DNA of 33,991 nucleotides from NCBI GenBank assembly GCA_029863645.1, contig JAOTVA010000024.1:1-33991 (forward strand). Direction: 5' to 3'. The notes below the pieces were generated by a model that was given only the letters and a program-made list of their open reading frames with translations, was not told where the DNA came from and made no database searches. Made by a program: the position numbers and the translations under genes. Each line of letters opens with the position of its first letter. Within the stretch, counting starts at the first letter, position 1. Positions 27,301 through 33,571 of this stretch are shown here, one piece after another. Source of the DNA: Gemmatimonadota bacterium. Its GTDB lineage: Bacteria > Gemmatimonadota > Gemmatimonadetes > Longimicrobiales > Gaopeijiaceae.

Positions 27301-27666
27301 GCCGACGACGCCTTGGGGGACCTCGACGAGTTCGCCCGAGAGGCGGCCTTCCTGGCGCAACAGCTCGCGCAGGGGCGGTTGACGCCGGAGATCGTACGCG
27401 AGCAGGAGCGGCTCTTCCACCGGCTGCTCGACGCCGGACGATCGCTGGAGCGAGAGGAGTTCACGGAGGAACGTGAGTCGGAAGCGCCCGGTGCGTTCGA
27501 ACGAGGCGACGTGGTCCCACTGTCCGCACTGCAGCTCGGGGCCATGCGATATGAGCTGCCCGATGGAGAGCAGTTGCGACGGCTCAGTCCGGCGGTTCGC
27601 CAGCTCGTTCTCGAGTACTTCGAGCGGCTCAATCGTGGGGATGTCCAGGAGGGAGACGTTCGATGA
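24301..27666 (+). CDS. DUF4175-like membrane protein with long Gln-rich coiled coil
   Basis: A 1121-residue protein. Three hydrophobic segments lie near residues 27-46, 61-82 and 159-176. The first two form an N-terminal hairpin and the third leads into an exported region of about 330 residues with beta-rich, Ig-like character (residues about 190-500; VVTPGDIEVLRGTDVPVRIE). From about 505 to 1080 the sequence is an almost continuous coiled coil rich in Gln, Glu and Ala, with runs such as EQQARQGDAQAAGDQAQQAA. The last stretch (LRRLSPAVRQLVLEYFERLN) is more conventional. This organisation matches DUF4175 proteins found next to DUF4159. Function is unknown. It starts with GTG overlapping the DUF4159 stop. 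Confidence 0.85.
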   Translation: MSPSARQLSERVAGVRDHLRRRAALAVTPWVVTGVVWVLLLAWLTVGSDGWRQGSNVPALFDALMILWVVLGLIVVWLGVRRWFGEVPLARAIERAAGLHPGTVRGSLELSRDLPVGVSGSLAARAVARTASDLGGRDAEDLSGELGRTVGLWTRRGLIAASVSFLVLAALGISTPDRTAKVWAGVSSPIRTMIDPVFPAIVVTPGDIEVLRGTDVPVRIEASGRFEVALSWQAAGDVARSQLLNVDQGRATHVFEAVTATTEYRVELPDGSGTATYTIVPIDPLFVSDLVIEVTYPPHTGIASDEYRGDAPPLRLPVGSRLDIQGAASRPLAGVSLIDSAGNATLTMDVDGVDFAGTWTPSVEGLFDWAFRDVTGAPAELQPEPLEIDLIADSLPTVAILLPGQDTILPLSLQQPLVVDARDDYGLRRVELVAYRVTAFGDRHEPVVQGLDLEGTRGALARPILDFREWQLLPGDTVRYFARVVDNNPRGQTATTPEYVLRMLGASELDREAEGTLEESAARLEELRAEAERLAEQNRNRSLETANQRNAQNGRGDDPNQPDFRQQEELRRALEEQAAMIDNVDSLSARLEALERRMEEAGQADPELVADLEELQDLLQQLQGNEEMRERMAELAEALQAENQEQANQSLGDLAEQQQRFSEQVGDALESFRRAAVEQDFRATTSEAEELARLEQALADALREADDPELRAEQQGQLADRAEALDDRMEQLQERLEQLNEQTAASRVEEARQAAADAGDQMQRAEQQARQGDAQAAGDQAQQAADQMDQAASQLQQAQDGMADQTQQAAQSALRQTADDALSLARRQAELTQRMSGASQQEIADMRGDMASLQRGLQNVAENLRAGTEATGGTPQLSAQVGQALQSLEQTIEALQNSRSSPSSRAARSEEAIGNLNQVAVMAMATADQMGTPSGAGASGQDVVEQMGQLAQRQGELLAQTGELMPMRLGEQAMAEQLSNLSQQQQSVAQDLGDLAGDPGADDALGDLDEFAREAAFLAQQLAQGRLTPEIVREQERLFHRLLDAGRSLEREEFTEERESEAPGAFERGDVVPLSALQLGAMRYELPDGEQLRRLSPAVRQLVLEYFERLNRGDVQEGDVR

Positions 27667-29408
27667 GCTCCCGCGTGCTGGTTCTGGCGTTCATGGTGTG
27701 CATCGCCGGTCCGCTGTCGGCGCAGGGCCGCTTCGGACCCGAAGAGACGCTGCTGCTACGGGAAGCGGCCGTGCTCGAGTCTGCGGGGGACCTGGACGGA
27801 GCCGAGGTGTCGCTGCGCCGCCTACTCGAGGTCGACCCGACCTCGACCGGTGCACTGTATGCCTTGGAGCGGGTGCTTCGCATCAAGGGCGAGCTCGTGA
27901 CCCTGATTCCGGAGGTGAACCGGTTTCTGGTGCGTCGCGATGACTCCGGCATTCGATCGCTCAAGCTGCAATTGCTCGTGGAGTCCGATTCGGTCGACGC
28001 CATGATGCTCGAAGGCGCCCGCTGGATCGAAGAAGCGCCACGAAGCGAGATCACCTATACTGAGGTAGCGCGCGCGTATGATGCGGCATTCGGACCGGAT
28101 AGGGCCCTGGAGGTCCTCACCGGGGGTCGTGCCACGCTGGGCGGAAACGCCCTCGCCCTGCCCATAGGTGACTACCTCGCTGCGAAAGGGGACACCGACG
28201 GGGCCGTAGATGAGTGGGCAACGACCGTGGGTCCGGACGCCGCCAGCCTGCAGACGGTTCGTCGGCGAGTCGAAGGATTGCCGGAGGGCGAAACGGAGGC
28301 CGCGCGGCGCCTGGTCAGCACGCTCGCGAGCTCGGATGGGCCAACGCGACGTGACGCCGCGACGCGCCTCGCCATCGGGCTGCGGTTGGGCCCTGAAGCG
28401 CTCGACCTCGCGCGCCGCCAAGCCGCCACACTCAGTGGCGAGGCGCGGACCGACTACCTCGAGGAGGTCAGCGTGGCGGCCACCGCCTCGGGCGTCGGGG
28501 AAGTCGCGTCGTGGGCATACGGGGAGCTGGGTCAGACGAGGGCCGACCCCGACGAGCGTCGCCTCCTGGAGCAGCGCAGAGCCGAGGCGGCGTTAGTGGC
28601 CGGGGACACGTCGGCCGCTTTGGGCTCGTTTGAGCGCGTCGTCCTATCGATGCCAGCTGGTGCGGCCGAGCGGCGGCTGATCGAGGGTCGTGCGATACGG
28701 ATCTCCGCGGTCGCGTTCGAGATGGACCGACTCAGCGCCTTCTGGACCCGGTTCCGGGAGACGTATCCTGGTGCGCCGGAGATTGATGCGCTCGCCGCGA
28801 CGACCGCTTCGGCACTTGTCGCCTGGGGTGATGTGGCTGGAGCCGTCGGGGTCTTGGACGGGATCGTCGGGCCGCGCAGTTCGGTGGAACGGGCCTATCT
28901 ACTGCTCGCCGCTGGCGACATCGAGGCGGGCCGGGGCGCGCTGACGGAAGCCTTCGGTGGACTGCCGCCGTCCGAGGCGACGGAGGTCATTCAGCTGGTC
29001 GGCCTGCTCGGCCGGGTGTCGGGGGCAGGCGGGCAAGCGCTGGCTGCGGCGAGCGTGCAAGCACACCTCGGACGAGGCGATGTGGCCGCGCGCGTGCTCG
29101 CCGACGAAGCCTTCGGTCTTCCAGACGGCGACCGCCCCGTCCTTCTCGCCGAGGCGGCGCGAATGGCAGACCGGGCGGGGGACGCCGCCAGCGGCGCGGA
29201 TATCCGCAGGCGATTGCTGGTGGAGTATCCAGACGCACCAGAGGTCGGCGAGGCGTCGCTGGCGCTCGCTCGCTACCGCGCCAGCGTGGACCGGGACTCG
29301 GCCGAAGCGATCCGAATCCTCGAAGACCTTATTACGCGTCAGCCCAGCGCTGCTGTCGTCCCGGAGGCGCGCCTTGAGCTGGAGCGCCTGAGGGCGCGAC
29401 GGTCATGA
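27663..29408 (+). CDS. Secreted TPR-like repeat protein
   Basis: A 581-residue protein with a signal peptide (SSRVLVLAFMVCIAGPLSA, cleavage before Gln). The rest is alpha-helical and alanine-rich with tetratricopeptide-like units: ESAGDLDGAEVSLRRLLEVD near residue 40, VAGDTSAALGSFERVVLSMP in the middle, and EAIRILEDLITRQPSAAVVPEARLEL at the end. The units are irregular, so many positions may be degenerate. It probably acts as a periplasmic or outer-membrane-facing scaffold for its neighbours, which is inference. The ATG overlaps the DUF4175 stop (ATGA) and its own stop overlaps the next start (ATGA), so it belongs to one translationally coupled unit. Confidence 0.85.
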   Translation: MSSRVLVLAFMVCIAGPLSAQGRFGPEETLLLREAAVLESAGDLDGAEVSLRRLLEVDPTSTGALYALERVLRIKGELVTLIPEVNRFLVRRDDSGIRSLKLQLLVESDSVDAMMLEGARWIEEAPRSEITYTEVARAYDAAFGPDRALEVLTGGRATLGGNALALPIGDYLAAKGDTDGAVDEWATTVGPDAASLQTVRRRVEGLPEGETEAARRLVSTLASSDGPTRRDAATRLAIGLRLGPEALDLARRQAATLSGEARTDYLEEVSVAATASGVGEVASWAYGELGQTRADPDERRLLEQRRAEAALVAGDTSAALGSFERVVLSMPAGAAERRLIEGRAIRISAVAFEMDRLSAFWTRFRETYPGAPEIDALAATTASALVAWGDVAGAVGVLDGIVGPRSSVERAYLLLAAGDIEAGRGALTEAFGGLPPSEATEVIQLVGLLGRVSGAGGQALAAASVQAHLGRGDVAARVLADEAFGLPDGDRPVLLAEAARMADRAGDAASGADIRRRLLVEYPDAPEVGEASLALARYRASVDRDSAEAIRILEDLITRQPSAAVVPEARLELERLRARRS

Positions 29409-30658
29409 GGGGCCGCATCGCCGGGCTGGTGCTCGGCTCGATCCTCGCGGCGACGCCGCTCAGCGCTCAGTGGATTCTCGTGCCTATGGATCCGGGGCAG
29501 GACAATCATTTGCGGGCGTACGGACTTACCTATTCGGTACTGGAGCGGGGTGAGAAGGCCGAGTGGCTGCTCAACTACCGCGGTGGATCCTTCCTTCTGC
29601 CGGACAACGCCCAGGTGCGTAGGGAAGCCGCGCTTCGTGGCGTCAGCATCGAGTCGATGGATGCGTCGGGCGAGGCGCGCATGCGCGCGACGATCCAGTC
29701 GAACAACATGGAGGCCGTACCGCTCGAGCGGGCACCCAAGGTCGCGATCTACACGCCTCCGAACTCGGAGATCTGGGATGACGCCGTAACCATGGCGCTC
29801 GAGTACGCCGGGATCCCCTACGAGACGATCTGGGACCCCGATGTCCTCGGGGACGGCTTGAGCGACTACGAGTGGATTCACCTGCACCACGAAGACTTTA
29901 CAGGTCAGTACTCGAAGTTCTTCCTCACGTACGGTGCCACCGCGTGGTTCCAGGACGAGGTGTCCAGAAGCCAGGCCATGGCGCGTCAGGGGGGCTTCGC
30001 CGACGTGCCGGCGTTGAAGAAGGGTGTGGCAGAGGCGATTCGCACCTACATCGAGGGAGGAGGATTCCTCTTCGCGATGTGCTCGGCGACGGAGACCCTC
30101 GAGCTGGCTCTGGCGGCCGCGGGCGTAGACATCGCCGCCGCATACTCCGACGGGACCCCGGCTGATCCGGACGCATCGGCCAAGATGGACTGGAGCCGAG
30201 CGATGGCCTTCACGGGCGCTGAGGTTCAGATCTCCCCGTCCGTCAGTGCCTTCTCCGATATCGACGCCCACCAGGTGAATACGCCCTGGCGTCAGGAGCT
30301 CGGGGTGTACACGCTCTTCGAGTTCTCGGCCAAGTTCGATCCGGTTCCGTCCATGCTCACGCAGAACCATGTCGCGGTACTGCCCGACTTCTATGGACTG
30401 ACGACGTCATTCCGGGATGACCGGCTCAAGTCTGCGGATATCGTGCTGGCGCGTGAGGCTGGTTGGGCGAAGTACCTGCATGGCAATCTCGGGGAAGGGA
30501 CGTGGACCTACTTCGGCGGACACGACCCTGAAGACCCAGAGCATCAGATCGGGGATCCGCCGACGGACCTCTCGTTGCATCCGAACTCGCCGGGTTACCG
30601 GCTCATCTTGAACAACGTCCTCTTTCCGGCGGCGAAGAAGCAGACGCTCAAGACGTAG
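29405..30658 (+). CDS. Secreted GATase-like protein (family often labelled 'asparagine synthetase B')
   Basis: A 417-residue protein with a signal peptide (RGRIAGLVLGSILAATPLSA). The mature start ILVPMDPGQDNHLRAYGLTY and WLLNYRGGSFLLP are typical of a family that, from memory, is labelled asparagine synthetase B in Bacteroidota and Gemmatimonadota. Nothing here resembles the AsnB ATP-pyrophosphatase or its N-terminal Cys, so I would not accept that function. From residue 112 a Rossmann-like region (VAIYTPPNSEIWDDAV) leads to LHHED at 160-164 and GGGFLFAMCSATE (218-230). The latter resembles a class I amidotransferase nucleophile elbow with Cys226. Substrate unknown. It is coupled to the TPR gene and lies five bases before the helicase gene. 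Confidence 0.82.
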   Translation: MRGRIAGLVLGSILAATPLSAQWILVPMDPGQDNHLRAYGLTYSVLERGEKAEWLLNYRGGSFLLPDNAQVRREAALRGVSIESMDASGEARMRATIQSNNMEAVPLERAPKVAIYTPPNSEIWDDAVTMALEYAGIPYETIWDPDVLGDGLSDYEWIHLHHEDFTGQYSKFFLTYGATAWFQDEVSRSQAMARQGGFADVPALKKGVAEAIRTYIEGGGFLFAMCSATETLELALAAAGVDIAAAYSDGTPADPDASAKMDWSRAMAFTGAEVQISPSVSAFSDIDAHQVNTPWRQELGVYTLFEFSAKFDPVPSMLTQNHVAVLPDFYGLTTSFRDDRLKSADIVLAREAGWAKYLHGNLGEGTWTYFGGHDPEDPEHQIGDPPTDLSLHPNSPGYRLILNNVLFPAAKKQTLKT

Positions 30659-30663
30659 CAGGC

Positions 30664-33300
30664 ATGGCGATTCCCGAAGGGTTTCCGCTGCGACTCCCGA
30701 AGGAGGCCCTCGCAGGTGTCGACGGTCTCGACCCCGAACCTCCGCGCCGCGCGCCGCCACCGCCGACCCCCCTGACGCTCGGACCCGACGCGCGGGCGAA
30801 GATCCGCGCGGAGATTGCCCGAGCCGGTGGCCGGGAAGTGTGCTTTCTGGCCACGGTCGACCAGGATCGGGTGGTGCATCAGCCGCGCGCCGTCGCCCGG
30901 GGCAGCTTCGCGGCCGTTCTCGTCGCAGCCCGTGACGCGCCAGAGGGCGGCGTCATGCTGCACAACCACCCGTCAGGCGACCTCGAGCCGTCAGAGGCCG
31001 ACATGGGGGTGGCGGGCCAGCTCTACGAACAGGGTCTGGGCACCGCGATCGTCGACAACGGCGCGGACCGCCTCTACGTCGTCGTGGAACCGCCTACGCC
31101 CCGCCTGCGGGTCAGCCTCGAAGCCGGTGCGCTCGAGGACGTGCTGTCCCCCGGGGGCGCTCTCGCCGAGCGGCACGCCGGCTACGAGGACCGGCCCGGC
31201 CAGCGCGAGATGCTTCGGGAAGTCGTTGCGCGTTTCAACGACGGGGGCGTGGCGATCCTCGAAGCCGGGACGGGGACGGGGAAGTCGCTGGCCTATCTGA
31301 TTCCGGCGGCGCTTTGGGCCAGGGAGAACCGAGAGCGCACCATCGTTTCGACCAACACCATCAACCTGCAGGAGCAGCTCGCGCAGAAGGACTTGCCGCT
31401 CCTGAAGGAACTCGTTGGGGACATCAGTTGGGCACTCGTGAAGGGGCGCGGAAACTACGTCTCGATTCGCCGAGCGCTACTCGCCTCCGAGAGCCAGGTA
31501 AGCCTGTTCGAGGACGACCGGTCGGACGAGATGGCCCGCCTTCTGGAATGGATGAGGAACACAGAGGACGGATCGCTATCGGACCTTTCCTTCTCGCCTG
31601 CCGAAGACACGTGGGAGGAGGTGAGGAGCGACCCCGATATCTGCCTCCGGAGTCGCTGCCCGCACTTCCAGGAGTGCTTCTACCAGCAGTCGAGGAGGCG
31701 CGCGGCCGCCGCGGACCTACTGGTCGTGAACCACCACCTCCTCTTTACCGATCTCGCCGTGCGGCGGGTGACTCAGAACTACACGCAGTCGGCGGTACTG
31801 CCTGCATACAGGCACGTCATCTTGGACGAGGCGCACAACGTGGAGGACGCTGCGACGTCCCACCTGGGCGTGGAGGTCACGCGGAGGGGCCTGTTCCGCG
31901 CGTTGTCGCGGCTCGACAAGCGAGGCCGGGGCATCCTGACCGCCGTTCACGAGTCGCTCGGAGGCACCTCGGAGGGTCCGGCGCTCCGCGAACGGGTGGA
32001 GAACCGTGTGCGTCCGGCGCTGTCCCGGGCTCTAGCGACCATGGAAGGGCTCGTAGAGCGCATCGAGCCCCTGGCTCCTGCGGAAGAAGGGGCCGTGCGG
32101 TTGGGTCCTTCGGGGATCGGGGAACCGGCCGAATCCACTGAGGTGCAGGAGGCACTGGCAGGCACGCTTCAGTCCTTCGGCATTCTGGAGCGGGAGCTCG
32201 CAGAGCTGAGGGCTCGGCTCGAGATCGTCGAGGAGCTGGCGGAGCGGCTCGAGGGCCGCATTCTGGACCTTCGATCGGTGGAACGGAGGCTCGCGGCCGC
32301 GTCGCATGGTCTCCGGTTGGTGTTGGCACCCGGAGACGAAGCGGACGCCTACGTCCGCTGGATGGACTCCAGGGGCCGGGGCAGGCGGGCTAACCTCGTG
32401 CTTGGCGCCGCGCCGATCGCATTAGGCGAGATGCTACGTGAGTCCCTCTTCGAGCGAGCCGATTCCGTCGTCCTGACGTCGGCAACGCTGTCGACTCGGA
32501 AGCGTTTCGACTTCCTGCGGAGTCGCCTCGGGCTCGCCGAAACCGAGTCGTCTTCGGGCGATGAGCCACTAGAGGTGAGAGAGCGTATCATATTGTCTCC
32601 GTTTGACTTCGCATCAAGAACCTTGCTCTGTGTGCCAACGGATCTGCCGGCGCCTGGACGTGGGGATCCGGACTTTCAGGAGGCGACCGCGAGGGTGGTC
32701 GTCGAGCTCGCAGAGATGAGTGGTGGCGGGATCTTCGTGCTGTTCACGGCCCATTCCGCGTTGCGCAGCGTCGCGGGGCTGCTTCGTCAGGCCGGTGTGG
32801 ACCAACGCTGGCCGCTCTACGTGCAGGGGGAAAGCGACCGATTCCGGCTTCTCGCGGGCTTCGTCGAGGCCCGCCACGGCATCTTGTTGGGCACGACCTC
32901 CTTCTGGGAGGGCGTGGACGTGCCTGGCGAACCGCTTCGGGGCTTGGTGATCCAGAAGCTGCCCTTTCGCGTGCCCACCGAGCCCATCACGGCGGCCAGG
33001 ATGGAGGCGATCGAGGCGGCGGGCGGAGACTCGTTCAGGGACTTCATGCTCCCCCAGGCTGCCATTCGCCTGAAGCAGGGCTTCGGCCGACTGATTCGGT
33101 CCCACACCGACCGAGGGGCCGTCTTGGTCCTCGACGACAGAATCGTGTCCAAGCGGTACGGCCGGTACCTGCGGGACTCCCTCCCCGACGCTCCCCTCGT
33201 CAAAGGTGCCTGGACCGACGTGCGCCGTCGTTTGGCTGAGTTCTACGCGGCGACCTCCGATGGCCCTTCCACTCTTGGTACGAGCCGATCAGCGGGATAG
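30664..33300 (+). CDS. DinG/XPD-type helicase with N-terminal RadC-like JAB domain
   Basis: An 878-residue fusion. Residues about 40-160 form a JAB/MPN-like domain with the RadC signature HNHPSGDLEPSEAD (His100, His102, Ser110, Asp113; Glu58 is a possible general base), so the metal site looks intact. Residues about 175-870 are a superfamily 2 DinG-type 5'-3' helicase: Walker A AGTGTGKS (201-208), DEAH (388-391), TSATLS, GTTSFWEGVDVPG and GFGRLIRSHTDRGA. Three iron-sulfur cysteines are seen at 327, 332 and 338, but the usual first one, in KGRGNYVS, is Ser267. A heptad-like insert (about 410-560) carries the Arch region. B. subtilis DinG instead has an N-terminal exonuclease. A role in DNA repair or in resolving unusual structures is inferred. 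Confidence 0.92.
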   Translation: MAIPEGFPLRLPKEALAGVDGLDPEPPRRAPPPPTPLTLGPDARAKIRAEIARAGGREVCFLATVDQDRVVHQPRAVARGSFAAVLVAARDAPEGGVMLHNHPSGDLEPSEADMGVAGQLYEQGLGTAIVDNGADRLYVVVEPPTPRLRVSLEAGALEDVLSPGGALAERHAGYEDRPGQREMLREVVARFNDGGVAILEAGTGTGKSLAYLIPAALWARENRERTIVSTNTINLQEQLAQKDLPLLKELVGDISWALVKGRGNYVSIRRALLASESQVSLFEDDRSDEMARLLEWMRNTEDGSLSDLSFSPAEDTWEEVRSDPDICLRSRCPHFQECFYQQSRRRAAAADLLVVNHHLLFTDLAVRRVTQNYTQSAVLPAYRHVILDEAHNVEDAATSHLGVEVTRRGLFRALSRLDKRGRGILTAVHESLGGTSEGPALRERVENRVRPALSRALATMEGLVERIEPLAPAEEGAVRLGPSGIGEPAESTEVQEALAGTLQSFGILERELAELRARLEIVEELAERLEGRILDLRSVERRLAAASHGLRLVLAPGDEADAYVRWMDSRGRGRRANLVLGAAPIALGEMLRESLFERADSVVLTSATLSTRKRFDFLRSRLGLAETESSSGDEPLEVRERIILSPFDFASRTLLCVPTDLPAPGRGDPDFQEATARVVVELAEMSGGGIFVLFTAHSALRSVAGLLRQAGVDQRWPLYVQGESDRFRLLAGFVEARHGILLGTTSFWEGVDVPGEPLRGLVIQKLPFRVPTEPITAARMEAIEAAGGDSFRDFMLPQAAIRLKQGFGRLIRSHTDRGAVLVLDDRIVSKRYGRYLRDSLPDAPLVKGAWTDVRRRLAEFYAATSDGPSTLGTSRSAG

Positions 33301-33303
33301 ATT
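33275..33303 (+). promoter_or_regulatory. Candidate promoter before the small membrane protein
   Basis: TTGGTA at 33275-33280 and TAGATT at 33298-33303 are exactly 17 bases apart, with four of six consensus matches each. They lie at the end of the helicase gene, and transcription would start near 33310, about 36 bases before the ATG at 33346. This would separate the last two genes from the long upstream run. Sequence match only. Confidence 0.4.
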
Positions 33304-33345
33304 CTGCCGTCACGGCGCTTTCTACTTCTTCCCAAGAAGACAGCG

Positions 33346-33564
33346 ATGAAGCGGATTTTAGGAATGGGCGTGGGCGTGGTCTGGCTCGTCATCGCTTTCG
33401 GAGCGTATCGACGCGCGAGCGCGGGCTGGGAGGCGGGCTACGCCGACCTGGGCGTGTGGTGGACCGTCGTCGCCGGGCTGCTGACGATCGCCGCCCTCGG
33501 CGCGCTCATCGGCACCTGGATTCACACGCAGGGGAACGACCGCCGTCCGGTCGACTTGCACTGA
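33346..33564 (+). CDS. Small two-span membrane protein of unknown function
   Basis: A 72-residue protein with hydrophobic segments at about 5-20 (LGMGVGVVWLVIAFGA) and 36-56 (LGVWWTVVAGLLTIAALGALI). A short tail contains HTQGNDRRP. It is probably an inner-membrane hairpin. I do not recognise a family. An AAGAAGA purine stretch lies about eight bases before the ATG. A promoter-like pair lies upstream, and the next gene starts eight bases after its stop, so the two are probably co-transcribed. Its size and simple make-up mean the call rests mainly on hydrophobic pattern and spacing. Confidence 0.65.
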   Translation: MKRILGMGVGVVWLVIAFGAYRRASAGWEAGYADLGVWWTVVAGLLTIAALGALIGTWIHTQGNDRRPVDLH

Positions 33565-33571
33565 GCCTTCG

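Noticed and set aside
29339..30370. - strand frame of 343 codons opposite the GATase-like gene
   Set aside because: Antisense to a coupled gene with a signal peptide; no recognisable motif.
33306..33335. Possible terminator GCCG-TCA-CGGC followed by a pyrimidine-rich stretch after the helicase gene
   Set aside because: The stem is only four to five base pairs and the tail lacks a run of T, so it is too weak to call.
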